From positions 1-25,187 of the forward strand of contig JBKCVA010000167.1 of assembly GCA_046318115.1 (NCBI GenBank): 25,187 bases of DNA, read 5' to 3'. The notes under the pieces are model-generated. The model ran no database searches, was not told the origin of the DNA, and worked only from the letters and a program-made list of their open reading frames with translations. This document shows, in pieces, positions 8,909 to 16,289 of this stretch. Each line of letters starts with the position of its first letter. Position 1 is the first letter of the stretch. The translations under genes and the position numbers were made by a program. This stretch comes from Aquimonas sp046318115. GTDB lineage: Bacteria > Pseudomonadota > Gammaproteobacteria > Xanthomonadales > Xanthomonadaceae.

Positions 8909-10726
8909 TCAGGTGATCGGGCCGAACATCGAGCGCACCAGAGGCTCTCGGGTCTTGAGGTTCCAGGCCATCTGCGCGGCGAGCAGATTGACCGCCTGCG
9001 CCGAGAGATTGAGATCACGCACGGTGTCGAAGTAGGGGAAGGTCACCAGCGGGTACTGCAGGGCGAGACCCGTGCGGATTTCCCACTCGAGCGCGTTCCA
9101 GAAGGCCGGGGCGTGATGATTGAACACGAACAGCACCTGCACCGCGCGCCCCGCCGCGATACCGAACCGCGGGTTGGCGACCGTCTGCGCCCGCAGCTTG
9201 GCCAGCGCAGCACCACCGCCGGCGATCGAATCCCGCAGTTGCTGCACCAGCTCGGTGAACAGGGCACTCGGGAACACCTGCAGCAGCGCCGCGTTGCCGT
9301 CGCCCGGGTTGACCGGTCGGTAGGCCCCCAGACGGCTGTCCCAGATCCAGCCGAACAGCGGGGGCACGCTCGTGTCCATCTGCAGGCTGTTGATGCTGGT
9401 CGGGGGCAGCAGCGGGTTCACGATCAGCGCTTCGTCAGTGTTGACGAAGCAGAGGATGCTCTCAGGCCCAGCCCAGCCCAGCAGCCCCAGCAGCGCCTGA
9501 TTGTCCAGGCCGGCGCCGTCTGACACTTCATAGCGGTCTGCCGGCTGCAGGGTGTTCGCCACCGGCCAGTAATCGTAGAGCGGCGTGATGTCGCCGATGA
9601 TGCCCTTGAGCCAGTTGGGAAGACGCGCGAACAACTCGACACCGAACGCAGCGCTGCTGGTTCCGGCCGCATCGGAAAGCGCGAAGGGCTGCGGCGTCGC
9701 GACAGTGAAGCGGCCAGCCGCGGTCGACAGCGGCGCCTGCGAACCGAACGCGAAGGGATCGATCGAACCCCCTCCCAGTACGCCGCCCCCGATCGCGGCA
9801 CCCTGGAAGCGTGGATAGATGCCCACATCGAGCTGGCTGATCCACAGCGGATACGGCTCCGGGTTCGGCCCCGGCGCATTGAAGGTCGAGTTCGCCACCC
9901 ACAGCGGCGTACCGGCGCGGGAGAAGTGGAAATTCTCCGCCGACAGCGTCGGGTTGAGCTTTCCGACGATGAACGGAAAGCTGTCGGCGGAGAAGCTGTA
10001 GAACCGCTGCGGCAGACCTTCAGCGCTCAGCGCATCGCCGAGACCGTAGGGCTCGAGCACCTGCTGGCCGATGAGGCGCGGCCAGTACTGATTGAAGGAC
10101 AGGTTCGGGTACTGGAAGTACAGATTGACCGCGCCTTCCACCAGCGATCCCCAGCCGAGTTGGGTGCAGAAGGAGCCGATCGCCCGCGTGTCCAGATCCG
10201 CCAGATTGAAGGGTGCAGCACCGGTCTCCCAGGTCAGGGAGCCCAGGCGGTCGTTGGGCACGTCCGGGCCGACCAGAACCGCCTCATCAATCGCGGCATA
10301 GGTGAAGATCGATCCGGCCCAGCCGCCGCCGGACACCGTGGAAAGGTAGTCAACGCGATCCAGCAGGCCCAGCGCGCGCAGGCCGCGCAGCGCCCCCATC
10401 GAACACGAGGCAGCGCGCGTGCCTCCGCCGGAGAAGCACACGCCGACACGCGGCCTTGCGGCCGCGTCCTCCGGTCGCAAGGCGCTCTCGGCGCTACCCG
10501 AATTGGCGAACAGATGGCCGGTGAGCGTGGCCGGCAGCACCACCGCCTCGGCGACCGGCGCCTGTTCGGCAGCCGCGGCTGCCAGCAGGGCCGCGTGCGC
10601 CTGTCGCACCGCATCGCTGGCCGCTGCGATCTCTTCGCGTGAGGCGAGTCCTCTGATTCTCTGCAGCAACGCCGCGCGGGCATCGATCAGCGTCTGCTCA
10701 AGCCGTTCCAAGGACGGGCTCGACAT
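8909..10726 (-). CDS. Patatin-like phospholipase/acyl hydrolase
   Basis: The 605-residue protein carries the Ser-Asp dyad of patatin/cPLA2-type lipases. The glycine-rich oxyanion loop SGGGTRA starts at Ser99. The nucleophile is Ser132 in TVSGGGW (GxSxG-like with a Val before the Ser). The dyad Asp is Asp403 in SDGAGLDN. The first ~75 residues are alpha-helical and Ala-rich, and no signal peptide is visible. The order 'SGGG...SGGGW' and the long spacing to the Asp resemble cPLA2-type catalytic domains more than classic 300-residue patatins. ATG 10726 is supported by GAGGAG about 10 nt upstream; a longer frame to 11083 exists but its extra sequence does not look protein-like. It probably hydrolyses ester bonds of membrane lipids; whether it is exported by a non-Sec route is not visible here. 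Confidence 0.87.
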   Translation of the reverse strand: MSSPSLERLEQTLIDARAALLQRIRGLASREEIAAASDAVRQAHAALLAAAAAEQAPVAEAVVLPATLTGHLFANSGSAESALRPEDAAARPRVGVCFSGGGTRAASCSMGALRGLRALGLLDRVDYLSTVSGGGWAGSIFTYAAIDEAVLVGPDVPNDRLGSLTWETGAAPFNLADLDTRAIGSFCTQLGWGSLVEGAVNLYFQYPNLSFNQYWPRLIGQQVLEPYGLGDALSAEGLPQRFYSFSADSFPFIVGKLNPTLSAENFHFSRAGTPLWVANSTFNAPGPNPEPYPLWISQLDVGIYPRFQGAAIGGGVLGGGSIDPFAFGSQAPLSTAAGRFTVATPQPFALSDAAGTSSAAFGVELFARLPNWLKGIIGDITPLYDYWPVANTLQPADRYEVSDGAGLDNQALLGLLGWAGPESILCFVNTDEALIVNPLLPPTSINSLQMDTSVPPLFGWIWDSRLGAYRPVNPGDGNAALLQVFPSALFTELVQQLRDSIAGGGAALAKLRAQTVANPRFGIAAGRAVQVLFVFNHHAPAFWNALEWEIRTGLALQYPLVTFPYFDTVRDLNLSAQAVNLLAAQMAWNLKTREPLVRSMFGPIT

Positions 10727-11160
10727 GGTCCTGGTCTCCTCGCCTCTCGGGCGTTGACAGTGCGACAGGCGGGTCGCGTCGTGCAGACCCATGGGCAGCG
10801 TTCGAATGCGCCCGCGTGCGTCGACGATTTGGCCTTCTCGCGTGCATCCGGCCGCGCCGCGCTTCAGCCCAGGCCTGCGATGCATCGAGCCGAGGAAGCG
10901 CAGGAAAAGCCTCAGCAGCGCTCCTGCGACGTTCCGCGGCGGGCCACCCTTTTCGTGATACCCGTCACGTTGCTGGGCACGATACGCACCGATGGATCGA
11001 CTCGATAGCTGTCTGATCCGACAGGGTGCCCCGGACGAGCGCGTGCCTGCATCGCCCTCACAAGCCGAACGGTCCCGCGCCACGCGCCCCGGACACCGCG
11101 CGCAGAGATCGATGCGAACGCACCAAGGCGGCGAATGGCGTCAGCGCTGAGGCCGCAGGC
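10727..11160. other. Gene-free stretch upstream of the patatin-like gene
   Basis: No convincing gene is visible on either strand. It should hold the promoter of the patatin-like gene. The only structure I noticed is a short inverted repeat, CGTGA (10954-10958) with TCACG (10965-10969), a possible but unproven operator. Confidence 0.5.
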
Positions 11161-11640
11161 TCAGGGCGCGAGCTGGCCGATCAGACGCGTCAGCGCGCGA
11201 TGCAGCTGCACGCGGAGCGCATACGCCAGCGCCGCAGCGAGGCCGAAAGGAATCCCCGCTTCGAACGGGCTGTGCACGCTCCAGCTGAAGCCCATCAGCG
11301 TGAGCAGGATCAGAACGAACCCATACACGCTGGTCGCGTACAGCCCGAAACTCGCGCGGATCCGCAGGCGGCAGCCGGTCGCCAAGGCTTGCACCTCGCC
11401 ATCGAACTGTGGCGACCAGAGGTGAGTCTGCAGCCATTGAAACTGCGGCTGCGGCTGCGGCTGCAAGCGGAAGCGCCCAACTGCCCAGTGTCCCCGGAAA
11501 GGCTTGGCGTGATCGTCGGGGTGATGCTCCAAGCGGTTGTCCGGCGAGTGCAGAAGCCCGCGGCGCGGCCGCGCGACCGCGCTGATGCGGACGCGCAGCG
11601 CATCGGGGCTGCAGGCGATTTCGAGGGTGCGCTCAATCAT
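11161..11640 (-). CDS. Small hypothetical membrane protein with two TM helices
   Basis: I do not recognise a family. From ATG 11640 the product is 159 residues. The first ~95 residues are hydrophilic and rich in Arg and His, with a Gln-Pro run (QPQPQPQ) encoded by hexanucleotide repeats of ctgcgg at 11443-11460. Two hydrophobic helices follow, about 97-117 (YGFVLILLTLMGF) and 123-143 (GIPFGLAAALAYAL), then a basic tail. This predicts a cytoplasmic N-terminal domain tethered to the inner membrane by a hairpin. The frame stays open to 11745, but that extension is Pro/Arg-rich and unlikely to be translated. The Shine-Dalgarno is weak (GAGAG). It follows the 11791-13743 gene on the same strand after 150 nt. 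The hydrophobic pattern makes it more likely real than the antisense frame. Confidence 0.6.
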   Translation of the reverse strand: MIERTLEIACSPDALRVRISAVARPRRGLLHSPDNRLEHHPDDHAKPFRGHWAVGRFRLQPQPQPQFQWLQTHLWSPQFDGEVQALATGCRLRIRASFGLYATSVYGFVLILLTLMGFSWSVHSPFEAGIPFGLAAALAYALRVQLHRALTRLIGQLAP

Positions 11641-11725
11641 GGGCTCTCGCGGCGGCAGCGCGGCCACCTCAAGCCATGAGGGTGCACGCCAGCGCGGGAA
11701 AGAATGCGCGCGGCAGTCCGTTTTA

Positions 11726-11759
11726 CCAAGCGCAGCCATAGGCATCCGAGTGCGCTTGG
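11726..11759 (-). terminator. Inverted repeat downstream of the delta-60/InlB-repeat gene
   Basis: CCAAGCGCA (11726-11734) pairs perfectly with TGCGCTTGG (11751-11759) across a 16-nt loop. It lies about 32 nt past the stop of the minus-strand gene at 11791. There is no U-tract, so a terminator role is only a guess from position. Confidence 0.35.
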
Positions 11760-11790
11760 GGCCGCGATCGATGTACGCGCATGCAGCCCC

Positions 11791-13743
11791 TCAGGGCTCA
11801 AAACCGTTCGCAAAGATGTCCTCGCTCAGCGCTTCGAAGTTCGCCGTCGCGCTGAAGCCGGGCTGGTTCAGCACGAGGCTGCACACCGGGTTGCTGCCGC
11901 AGCCCGCGAAGTCGCCGCTCCAGCCGAGGAAGCGCCAGCCGGGTGCGGGCGTGGCGATGAAGCGCGTCTGATTGCCGAAGCCCGGGTCGCGATCGAAGCT
12001 GCCGCTGCAGCCGCTGCCGGCGGTGAGACCACACACGACGCCCGCGGGATCGCTGCTGACACTGCCCTGGCCCACGCGCGCGATGCTGACGCTGCTGGTC
12101 GCCACGAACAGGGCCTCGCCACTGACATCAGCGCTGACCGTGAAGGTGCACAGCGGGTTGGTGCCGCAGCCCGCCAGGCCACCGCTCCAGTTCGCGAAGC
12201 GATGCGACGGCTGTGGAATCGCCGACAGACTGAGGCTCGTGCCCGGCAGAAAGCCCGCACTGCAGACGCCGCCGGGCCCACCGCAGGCGTTGATGCCCGA
12301 GGGGGAACTCGACACGGTGCCGCCGCCACCCAGCGTACTGACCGTGACCGTTCGCCGGCCGTCGCTGAAGCGCGCGATCACGACCTGGTTGTGGCCGAAG
12401 CGGCCGGGGCCCGCAGTGCCCATCACATAGACCCGGTTGTTGCTGGCTGTGACGATCTGCGAGATCTGACGGCTGGCCGCGGGCGAGGGCAGGAAGCCCC
12501 CGGAGCCCGCAATGGCAGCGCCGGTCGCGGGGTTGACCAGGAACAGATTGCCGGTGGACACCAGCGTCGCAGCCGATTGACCCGTCACCAGATAGTTGCG
12601 GGCGGTGATCAGCAGGCCATCCTCACGGCGTCCGAGCGCGCTCGGGCCGTGTTCGTTCACCGAGGACACATTGGCGCCGTTGAAGCCCGGCAAAGACGCC
12701 CCGGACTCGGTCCAACGCAGCAGGTGGTGGCCGGACTCGCTGCTGTTGTCGCGCCGCCAGTCGGCGATGGTGACGAAGCCTCGGCCGCTGGCATCGTCGA
12801 CCGGCAGCACGGTGTGGAAGTCGCAGACGGTCGGGCCGGGCAGGGACGGCGCCTGCGCGTCGAACAGGCGCAGGCCGTCGCCATCGAAGCTCGCATCCAG
12901 GGCACCGCTGGGCGTCAGCACGGCGAGGAAGCAGGCGCCGGGCGAGGTCTCGGCAAGCCCATAGCGCACGCCGCCAGCGACCACGATGCGCTCCTGTCCG
13001 TTGCCGTTGGTGTAGCTGGCGACAGCGTTGACGCGCACCCGTCGCGGCGGCGGCGCGATCACGAAGGGATTCACGTCGAGCAGCACCGCGCCATTGCTGC
13101 CGAAGCCGCTGTCGCGCGAGCAGTCGAAGTTGATGGCGGCGATCAGGCCGCGGCTCTGGCCATCGGCCAGACGCGTGCTGCCCACGGCCAGCATGCGGCC
13201 GTTGCTGCGCGCCGCCGCGCCACGCACTTCGTCGCGCTGATTCGGGCCGTAGCTGAAGCTGGCCTGGAAGCCGCCCGCGCACGAGGACGAAATCGCGAAG
13301 GGGTCGACGCTGGTGCGCCGCACATCCACCGAGTCCAACGCAGCGGTCGGTGCGCCCGTGCCGATGAAGCTCACTTCGCTGCCGTTCTGCACGATGCCGC
13401 CGGTGCTCAAGGGCGGGCCGGCCTCACTGGCCGCGCCACTGACCGTACCCGCGCTCAGGCTGTCGGAAAAAAAGCCCCAGCCGCGGCGATGGAAGAGGTT
13501 CGAGCCGATCAGGGTGCGGTGGCTGCCGGCGACCACCCAGCTGTTCGAAAACGCGCCGCCCTGGTTGATGAGATGGGCGTCGCGGTCGTCCCAGTCGGTC
13601 CACCAGCCACTGGGAAAACTCATTACCGTCGTGCCGCCTGCGCCGAAGTTCGTGTCCAGGCTGAGCGACTGCGCCGTGGCCGCGCTGGCCGTGGAGAGGA
13701 GCAAGGCAGTGACGAAGGCGGATCGATGCAGTGGGCGAGGCAT
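11791..13743 (-). CDS. Secreted delta-60 repeat/InlB B-repeat protein with C-terminal GFE tail
   Basis: The 650-residue product starts with a clear signal peptide (MPRPLHRSAFVTALLLSTAS, then ATA-Q). The N-terminal two-thirds contains delta-60-like propeller motifs: LDTNFGAGGTTVM near 28, DSGFGSNGAVLLDV near 210 and DASFDGDGLRLFD near 281. Two divergent InlB B-repeat-like units follow (about 460-640). Each has a FxxWSGxxxGCGxNPxC core, and cysteines recur in both. The protein ends in EDIFANGFEP, an 'IFxNGFE' tail also present in the protease at 22006. ATG 13743 is supported by AGGAGA about 9 nt upstream; the longer upstream frame has no signal. No catalytic motif is seen, so this is probably a structural or binding surface or secreted protein. 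Function is unknown. Confidence 0.85.
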   Translation of the reverse strand: MPRPLHRSAFVTALLLSTASAATAQSLSLDTNFGAGGTTVMSFPSGWWTDWDDRDAHLINQGGAFSNSWVVAGSHRTLIGSNLFHRRGWGFFSDSLSAGTVSGAASEAGPPLSTGGIVQNGSEVSFIGTGAPTAALDSVDVRRTSVDPFAISSSCAGGFQASFSYGPNQRDEVRGAAARSNGRMLAVGSTRLADGQSRGLIAAINFDCSRDSGFGSNGAVLLDVNPFVIAPPPRRVRVNAVASYTNGNGQERIVVAGGVRYGLAETSPGACFLAVLTPSGALDASFDGDGLRLFDAQAPSLPGPTVCDFHTVLPVDDASGRGFVTIADWRRDNSSESGHHLLRWTESGASLPGFNGANVSSVNEHGPSALGRREDGLLITARNYLVTGQSAATLVSTGNLFLVNPATGAAIAGSGGFLPSPAASRQISQIVTASNNRVYVMGTAGPGRFGHNQVVIARFSDGRRTVTVSTLGGGGTVSSSPSGINACGGPGGVCSAGFLPGTSLSLSAIPQPSHRFANWSGGLAGCGTNPLCTFTVSADVSGEALFVATSSVSIARVGQGSVSSDPAGVVCGLTAGSGCSGSFDRDPGFGNQTRFIATPAPGWRFLGWSGDFAGCGSNPVCSLVLNQPGFSATANFEALSEDIFANGFEP

Positions 13744-14031
13744 GGCGTGGGTCTCCTGGCGCGGCTGTCTGCAGATACGTCGCATCGATTGCCGAACTAT
13801 CGCGGGGTCCCGCACGCGCTCGTCTGACGTGGCCAGGCAGCGCCCGACGGGCACCACAGGCCCGGTCCGGACGTTCGCGCAGCACCGCAGCGGCGCGCTT
13901 GCGTTCTGGATCCACGACGGCGCACGCGTGGCCATGCCACTCGCCTCTCGTCGCGCGTGTCTGTCGACCGCGCGCTGCGCGGCACACGCGGGATGCGCGC
14001 GCGGATCGCTTCGCAAAGCGCGCAGCGGGGC
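13744..14031. other. Gene-free stretch between the divergent secreted-protein gene and leader promoter
   Basis: Long open frames here are shadows with no start signals or protein-like composition. It should carry the promoter of the minus-strand gene starting at 13743. Confidence 0.45.
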
Positions 14032-14059
14032 TTGACAGCGCGCAAAACGAGCGTATCGT
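14032..14059 (+). promoter_or_regulatory. Sigma70-type promoter of the attenuator leader
   Basis: TTGACA (14032-14037, perfect -35) is followed by a 16-nt spacer and TATCGT (14054-14059, four of six -10 matches). Transcription would start near 14066, giving a leader of about 245 nt that ends at the terminator near 14312. Confidence 0.65.
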
Positions 14060-14106
14060 GCGCGACCTCACGGCACGCGCCGCATTGTTCCAGAGCAGAG
14101 CCAGAC

Positions 14107-14226
14107 ATGAACCGCATCGCCCTCCCGCCACGCCAGCCGCACGCGAAGCCCTTCGGCTTCAGCGCCTGCGCGCGCGTGCTGCGACCGTGGTCGATCGGCC
14201 ACCGCGGCATCGATACCACCGGCTGA
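14107..14226 (+). CDS. Possible 39-residue leader peptide
   Basis: ATG 14107 opens a short frame (MNRIALPPRQPHAKPFGFSA and on) that ends with TGA at 14224-14226, ten nucleotides before the first stem of the attenuator. Position, size and the stop next to stem 1 match leader peptides of amino-acid attenuators. The Shine-Dalgarno is weak (AGAGCAGAG). There is no obvious run of one amino acid. The last ten codons include two Ile, two Thr and three Gly codons, so the sensed residue cannot be named. It may not be translated at all. Confidence 0.4.
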   Translation: MNRIALPPRQPHAKPFGFSACARVLRPWSIGHRGIDTTG

Positions 14227-14235
14227 TCTTCCGCA

Positions 14236-14312
14236 CTCGGGAGATCGGCGACCCCGATCTCCCCGAGGCGATGCGAACGCCCTCGGGTTCCCACCCGGGG
14301 GCGTTTTGTTTT
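14236..14312 (+). promoter_or_regulatory. Transcription attenuator with mutually exclusive hairpins
   Basis: Stem 1:2 is CTCGGGAGATCGG (14236-14248) with CCGATCTCCCCGAG (14254-14267), 13 bp with one bulged C and a 5-nt loop. The terminator stem 3:4 is 14276-14288 with 14293-14305, 13 bp with one G-U pair and a 4-nt loop, followed by TTTTGTTTT. The alternative 2:3 pairing CCCGAGG (14262-14268) with CCTCGGG (14281-14287) would prevent the terminator. All three arms are read directly from the sequence; regulation is inferred. Confidence 0.72.
14276..14312 (+). terminator. Strong intrinsic terminator of the leader transcript
   Basis: A 13-bp stem (AACGCCCTCGGGT with ACCCGGGGGCGTT) with loop TCCC is followed by a U-rich tract. 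On the opposite strand no T-run follows, so it acts on plus-strand transcription. Confidence 0.85.
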
Positions 14313-14534
14313 CAGCGTTCGCCATCGCTCAAGGAGCACCAGCACAGACGCGGGCCTGCACCGCTCAAGCAGGCCGGCAGCGGGCCGCAGCGCCCGCAGA
14401 AATTGCCGCTGTAGCCCGGCGGCAATGCGAAGCCTCTTTCTCCGGTTCGTAGCGGTACGGGTTCCCAAGCCCGTCCGGTGCGCGCGGCGCTGCCGTGGCG
14501 TATGCCTCGGGCCGGCTGCAGGAGGCTTCGCGAC
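14313..14534. other. Spacer between attenuator and tRNA-like elements
   Basis: I see no gene, and in particular no amino-acid biosynthetic ORF that the attenuator could control. Confidence 0.5.
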
Positions 14535-14609
14535 GGCGGCGTTAGCTCAGTGGTGAGAGCGTCGGACCCTGTGGTCCGAAGGTCGCGGGTTCGAGTCCCG
14601 TACGCCGAC
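14535..14609 (+). tRNA. tRNA-like sequence 1, His-like, abnormal anticodon loop
   Basis: The cloverleaf is recognisable. The acceptor arm 14536-14542 pairs with 14602-14608 except for a first-pair G-A mismatch. G14535 can pair with C14609, like the G-1:C73 pair of tRNA-His. The D-arm is GCTC/GAGC. The T-arm is GCGGG-TTCGAGT-CCCGT. The anticodon stem TCGGA/TCCGA closes an 8-nt loop (CCCTGTGG) instead of 7; GTG (His) preceded by T is present at 14571-14573. The loop size and mismatch make a standard functional tRNA doubtful. CCA at 14611-14613 follows one base later and overlaps the next element. Confidence 0.6.
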
Positions 14610-14610
14610 T

Positions 14611-14684
14611 CCATGGATAGCTCAGTCGGGTAGAGCATCGGACCATGATTCCGAGTGTCGCGGGTTCGACTCCCGCTCCAGTGA
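14611..14684 (+). tRNA. tRNA-like sequence 2, degenerate His-like
   Basis: The D-arm (GCTC/GAGC, 14620 on) and T-arm (GCGGG-TTCGACT-CCCGC, 14660-14676) are canonical. The acceptor arms pair at only about five of seven positions. The anticodon stem TCGGA/TCCGA closes a 7-nt loop CCATGAT with C instead of the invariant U33, and the triplet in anticodon position is ATG (14645-14647). The right half of the loop and stem (GATTCC) matches tRNA-His. This looks like a tRNA pseudogene or a divergent tRNA-like element. Confidence 0.5.
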
Positions 14685-14690
14685 CCTCCA

Positions 14691-15107
14691 GCAACACCCG
14701 GGGCCTTGCGCCCCACGGGCTTCGCCCCGCGCCGCCTGGCGGCTCGCGAACACGCGGTTTCGGCCAAGCGTTCAAGAGACACCATTCGGCAACGTCCACG
14801 TGACCGGGACCCCGCCCGCGCCAGCGGCCGGCCCGCGCAAGGATCGCCGCTCTGCCGCTTCGGAGAGCGCGACACCGACGCCATGCCGCCTGCACGCGCG
14901 CGCCGGCTCTCCGTCCCGAGGACGGCGGGGCGAGCCCCTCTCTTGCGGGCGTCGCGGCTTTCGAACCGCGCGCCCTGTTCATCCCCTGAACCGACTCGCC
15001 GCGCGGGTCCCGTATCGCCGTCCCCTGCCCTCGCCGCGCATCGGCTCGCCGCGGCCTTGGGCTCTGTGTATCCATCGTCGAGCCGATTGGAAGTAAAGGA
15101 GACCGCA
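14691..15107 (+). other. Gene-free stretch upstream of the slipin gene
   Basis: A G/C-rich run of short hairpins near 14698-14735 (GGGGC/GCCCC repeats) follows the tRNA-like elements. The slipin frame is open upstream to 14706, but the composition there is Arg/Pro-rich and the strong RBS at 15096 fixes the start at 15108. The promoter of the slipin gene should be here. Confidence 0.45.
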
Positions 15108-16229
15108 ATGCTGATGATCCGCAAGGTCGTGATCGGCGACGCCGAGCGCGGCCTCGTTTACCGCAACCGTCGCTTCGAGCGCGTGCTGGGCCCCGGCGTG
15201 CACCGCCTGCGCGCCTGGTTCGATGAAGTCGAAGTGCGCCTGTTCGACATCACCCAGCCGGAGTACGCCGGAAAGGATGTCGACACCCTCATCGCTGCCC
15301 TGGGCGAGCGCGTGAGCGAAACCTTCCTGCTCGCCGACATCGGCAGCCAGGAGCTCGGCCTCGTGCTCAAGCACGGCAAGCTGCAGGACGTGCTGCAGCC
15401 GGGCACGCGCAAGCTCTACTGGAAGGGCCTGGTGCCGGTCGAAGTGCAGCGCATCGCCGTGGCCGAATCGAGCGAGCTCGATGTGGCCACCGCGCAGCGT
15501 CTACGCCAGATCGGCCTGCTCGACAAAGTCGCCGTGTCGGTGACCGTGCCCAGCGAGCACGCCGGCCTGCTGTTCGTCGACGGCACGCTCGCACGGGTGC
15601 TGACGCCGGGTGCCATGGCCTTCTGGAACCTGCAGAAGAACGTGGTGGCTGAGATCATCGATCTGCGCGTGCAGGCCATCGAAGTCAGCGGCCAGGAGCT
15701 GCTGACCCGCGACAAGGTCTCGCTGCGCGTGAACCTGGGTGCGAGCGTGCGCGTCACCGACCCGGTGGCGGCCCGCACCAAGGTCGCGAAGTACGGTGAC
15801 TTCCTTTATCGCGAGCTGCAGTTCGGCCTGCGTCAGGCGGTGTCGTCGAAATCGCTGGACGAACTGCTCGGCGACAAGGCCTCGCTGGACGCCGACATCC
15901 ACGGCTACGTGCGTGCTCGCGTCGAAGCGCTGGGGCTGGAGGTGCTGGGCGTCGGCGTCAAGGACGTGATCCTGCCGGGCGACATGAAGGAGATCCTCAA
16001 CAGCGTGGTGCAGGCGGAGAAGGCGGCCCAGGCCAACGTGATCCGCCGGCGTGAGGAAGCGAACGCCACCCGCTCGCTGCTCAACACCGCCAAGCTGATG
16101 GAGGAGAGCCCGGTGCTGATGCGCCTGAAGGAGCTGGAGGCGCTGGAGAAGATCACCGATAAGGTCGACAAACTCACCGTGTTCGGCGGCCTGGACGGCG
16201 TGCTGAAGCAGCTGGTGACGCTGAAATGA
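15108..16229 (+). CDS. Slipin family SPFH/Band 7 protein
   Basis: The 373-residue protein has a Band 7/SPFH core at about 135-290 (SEHAGLLFVDGTLARVLTPG, then LTRDKVSLRVNLGASVRVTDP). The slipin-type motif LEVLGVGVKDVILPGDMKEIL follows (about 280-300), then a helical C-terminus rich in Glu/Ala/Arg (EKAAQANVIRRREEANATRS) that is likely a coiled coil for oligomerisation. Members form ring-like membrane scaffolds that affect protease activity or membrane order. Unusually, the first ~120 residues repeat a similar pattern (RGLVYRNRRFERVLGPGVHR and LGLVLKHGKLQDVLQPGTRK), so the N-terminal part looks like duplicated SPFH subdomain elements. No clear N-terminal TM helix is seen. ATG 15108 has the Shine-Dalgarno AAGGAG 6 nt upstream. 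No NfeD partner gene is adjacent. Confidence 0.88.
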   Translation: MLMIRKVVIGDAERGLVYRNRRFERVLGPGVHRLRAWFDEVEVRLFDITQPEYAGKDVDTLIAALGERVSETFLLADIGSQELGLVLKHGKLQDVLQPGTRKLYWKGLVPVEVQRIAVAESSELDVATAQRLRQIGLLDKVAVSVTVPSEHAGLLFVDGTLARVLTPGAMAFWNLQKNVVAEIIDLRVQAIEVSGQELLTRDKVSLRVNLGASVRVTDPVAARTKVAKYGDFLYRELQFGLRQAVSSKSLDELLGDKASLDADIHGYVRARVEALGLEVLGVGVKDVILPGDMKEILNSVVQAEKAAQANVIRRREEANATRSLLNTAKLMEESPVLMRLKELEALEKITDKVDKLTVFGGLDGVLKQLVTLK

Positions 16230-16233
16230 GAAC

Positions 16234-16263
16234 CCGCGCGGCCGAAGGGAATCGGCCGCGCGG
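16234..16263 (+). terminator. Perfect 12-bp hairpin after the slipin gene
   Basis: CCGCGCGGCCGA (16234-16245) pairs perfectly with TCGGCCGCGCGG (16252-16263) around AGGGAA, 4 nt after the stop codon. No U-tract follows, so termination would rely on the stem alone or on Rho; it could also block RNA decay. Confidence 0.5.
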
Positions 16264-16289
16264 CTGCAGCCACAGCAACGGGTGAACCC

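Noticed and set aside
10954..10969. Short inverted repeat CGTGA/TCACG as an operator
   Set aside because: Five-bp arms are expected by chance; no matching site was seen elsewhere in the window.
14236..14312. T-box or other riboswitch
   Set aside because: No T-box sequence or specifier-loop structure is seen; the three-arm layout fits a leader-peptide attenuator better.
14706..15107. N-terminal extension of the slipin frame
   Set aside because: Arg/Pro-rich composition and the strong RBS at 15096 fix the start at 15108.
14312..15124. Minus-strand frame of 270 codons with 'GTRTRD'-like segments
   Set aside because: Those segments are the antisense translation of the two tRNA-like sequences, a well-known source of false proteins.
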